Of a stretch of DNA of 64,000 nucleotides, positions 21,917-34,230 are shown piece by piece (the stretch's first letter is position 1; every line of letters starts with the position of its first letter). The notes under the pieces are model-generated. The model was given only the letters and a program-made list of their open reading frames with translations, searched no databases and was not told the origin of the DNA. Source of the stretch: Oenanthe sinensis (lineage: Eukaryota; Streptophyta; Magnoliopsida; Apiales; Apiaceae); the NCBI GenBank assembly GCA_028671895.1, contig CM053810.1, positions 66,713,501 through 66,777,500 of the forward strand, read 5' to 3'. The position numbers and the translations under genes are program-made.

Positions 21917-24900
21917 TTACATGGATTTCCTTGCCACAATCCTCAATATTGAGAACCATCTAAGAACACTGAAGAGAATTATCCATCTCCTGTGAGCTTT
22001 GACAATGGCAACAGCTGCTGCAGAATGAGCATACATGAAACCGTCAACCATGCCATGTTGATCGGATTGTGATCCTAGACTTGCATTCTGAAGAGAGAAA
22101 TCAGTGTCAAGATACTGCAGGTGTTCATCACATGGGACTTGAGCAAAGGGTTCGGGGTCAGAGATCAAGGACTCTGTGGCCTGATTTGGGAAAATCATAG
22201 ATTGGTCAAACCTTGAATCTAAGGATTCCACAAGATGTATGCCATACTCGTCAACGTTACTAGAGCCCCCAATGGAATAAATAGATGGCATAATATTCGG
22301 AGTAGAGGCATTTAGTTGTGGATAATCAAAGCTAATTCCTTCGAGAGATGAAATATCAATGATATTAGAACTCTCGCCCATCACCGAGTTTGTAGGATGA
22401 TAAACATCGGATAACATCGAAAATCCATCAAGAAGAAAGGTTTCATCATCATAAGAGGTTACTTTCTCCCATTGTTCAAATGCTAATATTACCAAACGTT
22501 GGGCTTCCGCCTAGAGACAATGTATATTATGAATGGTTAGTATAACACTAGTCATCTGCACACAAAAAAAGTACTATATTAACAAGCATAACTAGTGGCT
22601 GCATTATAAAGGAAGCACAGGCATACCAACTCTGTTTCAGATAGCTTATCGGAAGAAACATACTGAGATTCTAAAAGCATTCCCATCACTTGTCCTACAA
22701 CATTGAAGACCACAGCAGTCTTTTTCTCAGCTGTGTGCAGGTACAAGTGTACTGTCCTACCAAGTTCACATGTCCTAGCATGATCTACAGTAACATCCCA
22801 CATTTTAGCAGACATTCCCGCGCCAAGGATCTGCAGAAGTATAAAATTACAACAAACACCACGAAACCAATCCCTTTCCCCACCCAGCCAACATGATGCT
22901 TCATTTCGGAAAATAAGTAAAAGGTACTAGGATCATGAAGTTTATTCGTTATAGCTAAGAAAATGAAGGCAATCTGTCAAAGATCACATACAACTCTAGA
23001 ACCACATTTGTTAACTGTAGCTTGAAAATTAAAACTAAGCTAGAACATATGCCATGAAAGTGGTTCACTCGTACACAAAATAGAAGGAAAAAGAGAGGTT
23101 CTAATAAAACTGTCATTCGTTTTGCCATAGCAAAGGTGTCTTTGACCCATCAACCTTTTTAAAACAAAACACTTCAATATATATGAACTGGAAGAAGACG
23201 TGACATCCCCTAGCATACTCCTAACTTATGTTAGGATTATAACATGTGACGAATAGCAATTTCTTACATCACGTAGCTTTGCGGGGTCTAGGAAGAGTAA
23301 TGTCAGAAAATCCTTGACAGTCTTAACATTTTCTACACTCAAACGTCTGTGAAAAGCCCCGTCTTTGCTGATCTTCTCTAGCCGCCAAACCTCATCCGAT
23401 AGACATGGGGGATGATGCTTTTTATATACTGCAAAAGACAAACAAGGATTGCATTGGTATATGTATTCAGCTATACTGTACCAATTAAACATGTTTTGTG
23501 TTGCGCGCTTATTAATCATGTATTCTTCTAACAGCATAAAAATCAGTAAGACGTGACTGTAGGTGTCAACACTTGGCATGCACAATACAGAGGTAATAAT
23601 CATAAAACATGGACATATAAACTGCTGGTATACAAGGAACTTAAGAGAAATTTCTGCACCAGATCACCATAGAAAAGATACTAATTTATCTTTATAGTAA
23701 GTCTTCATCACATCCAGCAATCAGTCAATGAACAGGGATATTCAATAGCCAAACAACCAAATTACAAGCTATTGTATTCCATAGTTAACTCCCAAATTTA
23801 TCTTTAATAATATTGACTTGTGATTTATTTCATGTTTCTTCAAACTGTTTGCACCAGGCACGGCCTTTTTTTTAAGGGTATAAAATTTGTTATATGAAAC
23901 AAAAAATCAAAAAGAAAGGTGAGTAGTAATTATGGCATAAAAACATGATGACGATTAAAAATACTAACACTCTCCACGGTGATCTCTGACAATGAATGAC
24001 TCTGTCTTTGCTTCTCTTACTCTAATTCCATTATTATTATCTACCACTCTTGCCCCCAACCTAAACTTGCGACTTCTTGTCCAGCTTGAATTATCTGTAA
24101 AATATATCTCACCAACTGAACCAACCCCATGTTGAAGAGTCAATGATGCATCCCCAAAAAGAAGAGCCTTTTTCCCTGTCCTCTCCTTGACAAGGTTATT
24201 TTTGAAATCCTCGGTTGTCCAGTTCTCACCTTCATTACCATCAAAGTCACCCTCAAGAGCGACAATTTCAACATTTGCCGAGGATGTAGGTCCTCTAGTA
24301 ACCACCTGCCCAGATACAGCATCAATTAAAGCTATCTTCATGGCAGTGCCTTGATCTCCTTCAATACGAGATCCAGTGAATACTGGAAGTGAGATACTCT
24401 CTAAGAATTGTAACTGTAAGTTCTTTGATTCAGGAGGTTGCATCTCCTCAGTAGAAGAGTCCCTAGACAAGGAAGGCAAAAGTATATCAAGCAAAATATG
24501 ATTCTCGCATACGATACTCTCCCCATTAAGTGAATTTATTAGTGCAAGACTCTAAAGTTACTATAATGTGTACCAGTTTATACTGTTCATGTGCTTTCTC
24601 ACAGCCAAATCAACTTCCTCTTTAACCTGCACCCCCAACAGTCACAGATGAGCAACAAACTTTCAAACAGCTCACATAACCACTTAACCGATACTAGTTC
24701 ACAGAACCAGCTATTAGCAAGTCGTTACAAAATCATCGCTTAAAACTGTTCCACAATAAGTATGCTTGAATTGTAGGAAAACCGCATTAGGGAAACACAG
24801 AAACCGGTTCATATTTGCATGAGCTAATTGTCAAGGCAAATCAGGCATGGCACTGACATCCATTTCACGAAATAGAGTAAACCCATGGATTTCTAGTTTG

Positions 24901-25841
24901 AGTACCCGGTGTCTCCAACAAAACTGGTTGGTAATCCAATTTTATGCTAATTTAAACATAAGTTGTTGGAGTAAGTATATAGCCTGTTCAATAATTAGTG
25001 TGACTGGGAAAGTTTAATAATTTCATTATTAGTGTAACAGGGCAAGGGTTTTTCCTTTTGTTAAATTACATGCAAGGGATTGACCGGTCCTTCGTGAATT
25101 ACCCCTAAAAGTCATATTTTCACTCTCAGTTTGGTTGGAAGAATGAAATTGGATGGGAACAAAATGAAATTTGCAATATTTCGTGGGTAAAAATTTATAA
25201 TTTTCAATCATTCATCCATTTCATCTAATACAAATAATTTCAGATAGACTTCTTATTCCTACTCATTTTGTTCAGAGAACCCAACACAGAACAAATTTGC
25301 AGTTTCTCATTGCAAAATTTTATTTTAAGATAGACTTCTTATTCTACCCATTTTCTTTAATTTTGTTTCCATATATCTCTTCCGCCTTTAATTCTGGTCA
25401 CAAAATTTTATTTCAAGCCTAAATTAGAAACGTAGAACTCAATTTACGATACAAAATGAGTGGGGCGAGAGCCAGGTACGCTGCAATTACAATTTTCCTG
25501 ATCAAGGGCTCCAATACAGGGACAATATGTTGCTGAAGATTTCGAAACTTCATCACTTCCCGCATTGCACTATAACAATAAAATCATACAATAATACATT
25601 CAGCGAGTTAAATATAACAATTCCACAAATAAATAAACCAAAATTATATTTACTAGTAAAAACATGAAACACATGAATCAGACAGCAACAAACATACATA
25701 GTAAGCAGTTTAACAGAACAAAACATGTGTGTGTGAGAGAGAGAGGGAGGGGGCTGACTTTCTAGGAGATTTGCGGCGCATATCATCGGAGCTACATCCA
25801 TCGTCGTGTTCCAACAGAGGTTGAATTCGCTTCTGCGACAT
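21917..25841 (-). CDS. CBP60-family calmodulin-binding transcription factor, copy 2 (full length)
   Basis: Nuclear calmodulin-binding regulator of the CBP60 family. Seven coding exons: 25759-25841, 25491-25569, 24574-24626, 23969-24462, 23268-23428, 22627-22830, 21917-22510; phases agree throughout, 555 residues. N-terminus is basic (MSQKRIQPLLEHDDG, then RRKSPR), followed by the family helix VMKFRNLQQHIVPVLEPLIR and KEEVDLAVRKHMNS at about 31-68. The DNA-binding region covers about 80-235 (LPVFTGSRIEG, IYFTDNSSWTRSRKFRLGAR, FIVRDHRGEL), the central domain 237-290 (HPPCLSDEVWRLEKISKDGA) and the third region 291-358. The C-terminal KAHRRWIILFSVLRWFSILR is a Trp-rich basic amphipathic stretch like the calmodulin-binding end of CBP60a-f. 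Exon lengths 494/161/204/594 mirror 491/161/201/600 in copy 1. Confidence 0.92.
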
Positions 25842-27133
25842 GATAAGAAAAACTAGGTTTACAATAAAACAGGTTTGGATATGTATGATGAAGAGGAGGA
25901 GGAGTAACCATGAAGATGAAATTAGAATTATTATAAGTGTGTGTTTGTTGAGGGAACACAAGAACCAACATGCGATAGATAGTCAGATGAAGATAATAAG
26001 AGAATTATATTATTATTATTGGATTTATCTGTGTATACAAAGAGGGGTGGTGACTGGTGAGAGCGTGGTAGGGAAACAAAGAGAGATTGTAGCAGAGAGA
26101 GAGAGAGAGAGAGATTGTAGCAGAGACCAGAGAGATTTGTTAGAGAGAGTCTCAGAGAGAGAGGAGTGGAGGGGGGAGATGGGGTCCCACAAAAGCGCGT
26201 AAATACGGTGTACTAATAAGAGGAAAAACCATGACATTATGGGTGGGGTCCACGTGGGGGTAGGTCTTGTGAAGTACAAAGACCGAAACAAACTACTCAT
26301 ATGTCATCGTTTTGTCTGCTGTTTTTTAGAACGCCATATTGCACGACTCTAAGAGCCCCACCTCTTCTTTCCAATTTATTATTTAGTTAAAAGAAAACGG
26401 ATTGAATATTTAGTCAAATTATTTTGTTACGGCTATCTAATAACATAAAATATTAGGAGTAAAAAACCACTCTTTGTGAAAAAATATATTCCCTCCATTT
26501 CGATTTATCCGTGTCTTGTGATAACCAACCAACCAACCCCGATCGAGTTTGTCAATACCTAACTATTTGCATCGTCACTTGACACTTGAACTTCATAATT
26601 TAGGTTGGGATATGCAATGCCATTCATTCCCATTTCCCCCGATGGTGGATAATATACACCACGAAAGGTAACCATCAACCGGGCTAATAAACCAACTTTG
26701 TTTCCTTCACGTCTTGTCATTTTTTGTGTGATTCACATTTCCTCGTTTCTCTTTTTATTCGCTATATTCCTCTCCTCTCTTTCTCGTTATACTAACCACA
26801 CAATCTATTCACTCAAATAATGATTATTGTCATCTTCTTGCATTGTCAAAAAAATACGACTTGGATTTTTAATAGGATTTCAAGAGGGTAAAGTAAATTT
26901 AACACGTACATTTGAATATAACAAGTCATTAGTTTGATTGATGGTGTGTGCTGTATTAGGACATATATATGTTGAGTATGAAATTTGTCTAGTTACATGG
27001 CTTGTGTACACATATATACTATACCTTTTCTTTCTCCCTGCTATGTTTTGAATTGAACGATTGTATGAACAAAATATATTGCATGTCAGAGCTTATTGAT
27101 TTGGTGCAAAAGAATTTTTAATTTGAGTGTAGT
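25842..27133. other. 5' region of CBP60 copy 2 and gap to the MNS5-like gene
   Basis: Contains a GA-rich tract at 26078-26170 on the plus strand (CT-rich in the sense of the minus-strand gene), a likely 5' UTR or core promoter element of CBP60 copy 2. A lone Stowaway-like end (ccctccatttcgatt) is at about 26491. The last few hundred bases probably hold the 3' UTR of the MNS5-like gene. No coding frame. Confidence 0.5.
26078..26170. repeat. GA/CT-rich low-complexity tract upstream of CBP60 copy 2
   Basis: Runs of agagag, including about ten GA units at 26094-26114, lie some 240-330 bases upstream of the CBP60 copy 2 start. CT-rich leaders are common in plant 5' UTRs. Confidence 0.85.
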
Positions 27134-30100
27134 TCATATGAGCAACCATAGGCCACAATAGCCAGCTATACTGCAAGTTCTTCGCCTACAGCTCATACCA
27201 TCAACCCCACAATCCTCATCAGTTAGACATCTGTGATCTTCACGAGCATCCAAGACATGGCAAGCGCTCTCGATCTGTCGACTATGGTGTTGAGAGTTTA
27301 ATGGAATAGCTGGACAGATGCGCGAGGACATTGCACTTGTTCGTTTAGCTTGCTGTATACTCTGCACAAAATGAGAGATCATTTAGTATCATTTGGGAGA
27401 AAATTGAGTTATTTGGTCCTGTGAACGTCATACTTTTCTTTCTTTAAATTTGAATTATTTTAAGAACACAAAGACTGAAGCACACAAGTAATTAACCGGA
27501 CACAAATTGCTAGTTTGTTACCACCACTGTTGTTAAAGGCGTGCCTAGGTGAGAGGCGTGGCGAGGAACAAGCTTTTCTGAGGCAAGGCGACTTGAAAGA
27601 GGCGTTCCCCTCACCTGTTCTATCGTGTGGCTTAAGGCCCACGTGAGTTGCACCACATTAAAGTGAAGCACAGTTTCATCTAATTCAGAAAGTTGTGGGC
27701 CGGTCTGATTTTCAAACTCCTTTCATTGTTGCAATAACTTCTGCCTGCCTTCATCACTCTTATTCCTCCCCACTTCTTCTACACTCAGGCAATCTTCTTC
27801 TTCTTCTTTATGTGCGCTTCGTTAATTATCAATGTTTAAATGAATATATGATAAAAAATACAAGTTAATTAATGGTTCTAATCTATTGTAAGCATACATT
27901 TTACATATTTGTGTACAAGTTACTCTCAAACGTTTGCTGAAAATTCATTTCATAGAGATATATTAATAAAATAGAACAAAATTTTCCATACTAATATACT
28001 ATACGATAATTTATACATTGAGCAGGAATTCAATATTATTTTGTTACGCGTTCAACTTGTATATTTTAGTATAGTTTATAATCTCCTTCTATTTTTGAAT
28101 ACTTTTATTGCTATTATAGGTAATTAATCTCTTAATTTTATATTATTAAAAAAAATCTCTTAATTTTATACATTCAATTACGTTTCTAAAACTTTTTGCC
28201 ATATTTGAGTTGTAGTTGGTTCATAAATTAACTTCTTAATCTGCTTTATTAGGTAGTTACTAAATTTACTTTTAGTGTGCATGTATAGATATATTAATTT
28301 ATTGTATCTCATATGCTTCTCTTCAATGAGGCGCGTGCCTTGCTTCGCACAATGCACCTAGATTTGAGAGAAACCTTTGCGCCTCTTGCCTCTAATAACA
28401 GTGGCTACCACCACCATAAACCAAAACTATCACCAAACAAAAGGTTTGATTGTTTGAAAGGCTTTTCAAGGAATACAGTATGCAAAAGGTAGAGTTTACC
28501 TCAAAAGAAGTCCAGTTGCTTGGGAGGTATGTCTGGGGAAGCCTCTCATGCCAAGAACTCAAAACTGGAAGAGGGTGACCTTCAGTTGTGAATATGTAAT
28601 TCCGACCAGACAAGAATGAGTCATCAAAGAGAAGATATAGATACTTGCACCTACGATGAGTAGAAAACAAAATGATAGAAATTTTGATGCATTGGAAAAG
28701 ATGGTTTATGAACTTCCATTGAAAGCCAAACCCCGGTAGGAATAAATCCACAAAAACAAAGTAGACTAGGTACAGCAACATTAGCTATTCTGAATACTCA
28801 CGTTTCAGCAAGGAAGAAACTGTGCTGATGATCTTCTAATTGCATAGTTGTCACATCTTTAATGCTTGCAAATCCACCTTCAACCTTGGTGTATTGATTA
28901 AGAGAGTTTACAATTGATTCCCCCACTTCCATGTACCAGGGATCTGTTAACAACCGACACGTCAAATTGGTATTATCAAAAAAATCAAAGTGCAGTCTAC
29001 TCGAGTGCACTTTCTATATAGGGAGAGAGGTGGGAGGAGGGAAAATAGACAGAGATTCTTAAATTTTCTCATAAAGTTACGTTCTAACAAATTATTAAGT
29101 TGTAAATCAGAAGAAAAGCTGCTAACCTTTAGTTGCTTGATAGAGGTAAAATGTGGACTCTGCTAACTCAGGGCGTAGAGGGTAATATCTCTCAGTTGGG
29201 TGTACCAATTGATGTTCCAACAAATACCTTAAAATAACAGTGAGGCTCATTAAATTGTTATATTTCAAGCCAGTGAGAAACTAAAAATGGCAAAGAATCT
29301 TAGGAGTGAACTGGTTCCCTGATAAACTAACAGTAAACAATGTTGCGCAATCAAAAAGCACGTGTATGATACCTTTCGGGTAGTACACCATATTTCTCCC
29401 ACACATAGAAAAACTCACGGTGAGAAGAATTAGCGGCTGCGATATCCCCAACAAAAACCTAATTACTATGAAGACGGTTAGAATAGGTGGAGTTTACATT
29501 ACCGTCCATAATATTACATTGTTTTAACCTACCTGTACTCCAGGCCAAAATGCTTGAAGGCTAGTAAGTTGCCAATAAGTTGCCATTCCTGTCCTCATAT
29601 CAGCTTCATGGTACCTGCCAGAGTAGAAAATCATTTAGATATTAAGATTTATGGAACAGAAAGATTATATCAATCTCTATTGAATGTGGGAAATAATATT
29701 CAAATGTGTAGCACAAGAAGGAACATTTTTTATACTGGTTGTAAACAAGAACTGGTCAAAGTACCATGGACCATGTCTGAAATATTTCTGCACGCCAAGA
29801 TAAGCAGACTGAAACATAATCCAAAATTCATCCTTTCCGAAAAGAATGTGTGCTTTGATCAGATACTCATAAAAAGAATCAACACCTGTAAAGAATACGG
29901 TAACACAAACAGATTAGATATGGAGAGAATTACAAAAGTTCTAGAGAAATCTGTTGCATTCAGAAAGGTAAAGAAATGTGGTTCTATCCATAAACAGCTT
30001 CCAACACTTCACTCTCTCTTTTTTTTGGTAATATAGCAGAGCTATTGGGTGCCTAAAGGTTTGTGTAAAGTGGAGTAGTATGATAATAAAATTAAATTTC

Positions 30101-32309
30101 CATAATTAAATTAATTGTCACTTGTGAGAAACAAGAATCTTTGAAACTTAAAACAAAAAAAAACATTGTGCAGGGAAGGAGAAGGATTAAAAGGTAGACA
30201 TTGCACATACCAGCCCCTATTCCGGATGAGTGCTCAATCCAATCCCCAGTTTCCACATCCAGTGTGGTTCCTAAGAGATTCAACGAACTACGCATGCTCC
30301 ACAATTTACGAAGAGCATGCAAAGCGGCATTTTCATATCTGCGGTCACCTGTCAATTTGGATAATGCTCCCATTTCTAGAATAAGTGAACCTGAACCCGC
30401 AAAAATGGTATATTAATTATCCTTTAGACGTAAAATTCTTTGATAGCTTCCCTAAACTGCCAATAAATGTTCCTCACCACATCCGGACGTGCTTGTCTCA
30501 GCTGTCTCATTCTCCATTACGCCATACTGTCCATAGAATTCCGCATTGATGCGGTGTCATTATCCTTCTTACAAACAAAACCAATAAACCATTCTCATAC
30601 ACTCCACTGTCTAGAGAAATATTAATGTAAAAATGTCAAATATGTTCTGTAGAAGGTAAGAACAACAGTAAAATGATATTTGCACCTACATTTTATAAGC
30701 CACGGGTTAAAACTATTTGGACTAAATAGGTAGCAGTTTTTGACCAATATCATTAGTGTTAAATATCACTTCAATACATTCAAGAAACTTATAACCTCAC
30801 ATGCAACTGTTTCATAGGTATTTTTTAGAGCAATACGTGCAAACTTCAATTCTCGGAATGCCACACGATTGTGAACCAATCAATTGTTAATATAAAATAT
30901 TAGTTTCCAAAAGTAACATTTAACGATGGTGACGGTAAAAATTATCCTCAAATCCTCAGTCTAAAAAGTACCTTCAAATTAACCCATGCATATGGCAATC
31001 CAGTGGGTGTATCAAATGCCGGAAGAAATCTTTGCCCTAAATCTTGAGCAAGGCCGAGCAGTTCATTGTTGTAGACTCTTTGACCCAACCTGTTTGTAGA
31101 ATCAGTTGCAAGAATATGAGCAGAAACAAGTCCTCCAAGAACTCTTATGTTGCACTACACAATAGAAATGGAGGGAGAAAAAAACAATTAAATCACTTTG
31201 ACTAATCCTGTGAGTAATATGACTTCTTGATGATGTTATATACCGGAGAAAATTTTGAACTAATTAAATCGAAAAAGCTTCTTCCAAAAGAAGTTATTCA
31301 TACTCGATGTGGAAAAGGATTTTAATGAGCATACCTCAAAAAGATTGACTCTTACATCAACATCAAATGTAAGGTTGTCAGATAGCCAATAGACTGCTCT
31401 TTCAAACTCTGTGATGTTCCCCATGATAAGGAGACTAAAATAAGAAAATGAACATCAAAGATGTAATCAAGTAAACTAAATAGAAGGCACCATAAAACAA
31501 AGCATAAATAATTCATTGGTTGCAAGATAGACAGAGAATGCTAGGACGAGGATTGTAAAAATAGTGTACCTCGATAATGACTCAATAAGTGTAAGGGCTA
31601 ATCCATTGTAATGTTCCGACAAGTGTTCGAGCTGAAACAGATGCAAATAGAAACTTAAGTAATCAACCTACTAGCACATAACTACATAAGATGTTTCCAA
31701 GTCGGTATACAACCTTCAAATTGCCAAGCTCGCCAAGGGAGTCTGTGAACGATTTGGACATAGGTTTAAGTTCATCATGCTGCAATTTCACTTTTATATT
31801 ATCCAACAACAAACAAAATCATATATCTAACCTTACAAGCAAAAATCAATCCATAAACATATAGTATGACAGATACAAAGATCGCAACTTTAACTAACCG
31901 GAAAAGCATGTGTCAAGTAATTATCATAGGCATGATAAAACCTGAAAAAACAAAAAACAATTACAATTAAGCCTCAAGATTTTCCCCAAATTTGAAAACC
32001 ACCCAACAATCATAACATTATAATTCAATCACATATCACTATAACATGATCTAATAAGCAATCAGCTAAACAAACATAATCTAATAACAAGTTCATACAA
32101 ATAGATCATAAAACAAGAAAATGAGAAAAAGGGGTGTGTAAGAGATATAAAGATACATACATATCTTTAACTTTGAGACTCATGCGTTTCTTTTTAGCAG
32201 CCCATCTGGGATCAACAGCAGATATTGACGAGCTGGTGGGAGAAATCAAAAGAAACAAGATGGCCCATGTCGCTATAGATGCAATTCTATCACTAAATAA
32301 CAACATCAT
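27134..32309 (-). CDS. MNS5: EDEM-type alpha-mannosidase (GH47), MNS5-like
   Basis: ER alpha-1,2-mannosidase-like protein that trims misfolded glycoproteins to mark them for ER-associated degradation. Fifteen exons join in phase: 32161-32309, 31899-31941, 31714-31779, 31570-31631, 31335-31434, 30972-31154, 30478-30526, 30211-30390, 29765-29885, 29533-29614, 29373-29458, 29127-29227, 28802-28943, 28500-28650, 27134-27352; 577 residues. A hydrophobic signal or anchor lies at about 9-31. GH47 motifs: VNLFECNIRVLGG with Glu140, GAGVDSFYEYLIKA, YYPLRPELAEST with Glu394 and Glu397, and FTTEGHP near 475-481, where a Thr-Glu pair helps bind calcium in the family. The tail is Cys-rich (CLTDEDCGVDGMSCRRRTCS), as I recall for Arabidopsis MNS5; MNS4 is the alternative. 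All introns read GT-AG. Confidence 0.9.
27528..28405. mobile_element. Mutator-like non-autonomous element in the last MNS5 intron
   Basis: The left end TGTTGTTAAAGGCGTGCC and the complement of the right end, (GCCAC)TGTTATTAGAGGCAAG, are imperfect inverted repeats. TACCACCAC is directly repeated at 27519-27527 and 28406-28414, a 9-bp duplication that would fit Mutator-like elements. Subterminal regions are rich in aggcg motifs. No transposase is encoded. Confidence 0.6.
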
Positions 32310-34230
32310 ACCATATCATATAATATAAGTAATAATCACCCAGTTCTTGATTTCTCAAATACTTTTCTTCAAACCAGTCCTGGATCTTCCTAGATACAGA
32401 AATATTTTTCTAGGACTGTATGCAACTTGAGTATGTATAACCCGAGTTGGTACGATAAGGTTAAGATAATAAATTAAATTTAGAAACATAAATTTGGTTT
32501 CAATTTAATTTTTAAAAATTAAATTAACCGTTTAAACTATCGAGCATAAATATAATATAATACAAACTTTTATTACTAAATTAGAAACAACATTTATAAT
32601 AAAGTAGAGAACAAACAATTTCCCAAAAAAAACCGAAATCCCAAGCAGGTTGTGACGAAATGTGTAGATATACATATATCATGTTCAAACGATCGTTTGA
32701 TTGTCTCTCCGTGACGGTGATTTGATCTTTTATGTTGTTCGACTTAATCATTTTCATAGATAACGTATGATTTTTCATTATTGAATTAAATCTATTTTTT
32801 TCAAAAAAAAATAAATTAATTTAATTTTAATTAATGATTAAAAATTATGCCATTTATTATTTTATTAATTCATAAATTAATTAAAATTGATCAATTTAAT
32901 TCTTAAAAAGTTTACGGAACAGAGAGGGAAGTAATATATTAGTAAGAAAATTTTATGTTTTCTTTATTTGAGATAAAGATTTTAATTTTAAATAACAAAT
33001 AAAGTAAAATAATACATATTAATTGCCGGCGAGGAGGATATTTAAGCCTTCACCATATTGTCTTATGTCTAAATCGATTAAAATTTTATTAACAAATTTA
33101 TTTCCCTTCTCATCAAAATTATAATTAAATTGTTAATTATATAAATTATTGAGTTAAAATAAGTTATGAAATTATAATATTTTAAACTTTATATATACAT
33201 GTGGGTTTATGACGGATTGATTTTTATCTCGTTTATTTTATCAATTTTTGAGTTATATAAAAATTAAATTACATCTCAAAATTACAAAGTAATTAAAAAA
33301 TTTATGTTTGGTTTATTATTATATAATTAACAATTACGTAATTAATTTTAGCTAGTAATTAATAATTTTATACTGAATAATTAGATAATTTATGATGATT
33401 ATATTAAAATTAGATAACTATTTTTTCATATTTTGTAATAACTATAAAAGTCTTCAAACTTGAAATTTCTTGTGAAAGTACCATTTAAATTTATTTAACC
33501 AAATACATGCACTCAATTTATATTTAAGGAATTTTTATAATACTATTCTTACAATATTATCTTCTCAAATCATATCACTAATTTTCAAAATTTAACATAT
33601 GTTGTATTGACAAGTGTGGCCTTGCCGAATATTACTAACCCACGAAATGGAAAGGAAAAGCGGCATGCATCATCATCTTAGATCATTTGACTATGTTGTG
33701 ACAATACAATAGCTTAGACTTGTCACAGTTGAAGCAAAGTGCCCTGAAATTCAAACTTAATCATCTTTGAGTTTTCCATTCTTCCTCCGATACTTGCCGG
33801 GATTGTATAAATTTATTTCAGAGTAAAGGCAAAATTCACTTTATATACATTTACAGTTCGATCGATTTCTTTTTTAATTTTGATTGGAAAACAATAGATT
33901 AATCGTGTTCGAATTTGGTATTCGTTTGCCAATAATCATACATATTAATTTTTTAATTAAAACACGTATCTAACCCCGTTAGTCCCGTCTCTGATGTTGT
34001 TGGAAAACAACACGGGTGGTTGAGACATCCCTGTTACCAGGATTAGAAAACTCTGATTCATACCTCATTGTTTCTTTTTCTTAACACTAGAATATTTTTT
34101 TCTTGTGCCGGCTTCCGTTTTGTCCATTACTACTCATTTTCGGAATCTCTACTTACTCGATCACCATTATACATACATCCAATGGCAACATATTTTGATT
34201 CGCCTAGAGTTTCTTCACTGTTTCGTATTC
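32310..34230. other. Shared upstream region of the divergent MNS5-like and NAGLU genes
   Basis: About 1.9 kb, mostly very AT-rich. The proximal ends must hold both promoters. No convincing TIR, LTR or coding region was found. An open frame extends upstream from the NAGLU ATG to 34105, but its residues do not look like a signal sequence. Confidence 0.5.

Noticed and set aside
29554..30036. 160-codon plus-strand open frame
   Set aside because: It runs across exons 9 and 10 and the intron of the MNS5-like gene on the opposite strand, with no family resemblance.
32134..32328. 64-codon plus-strand open frame
   Set aside because: Antisense to MNS5 exon 1, which encodes the expected signal anchor.
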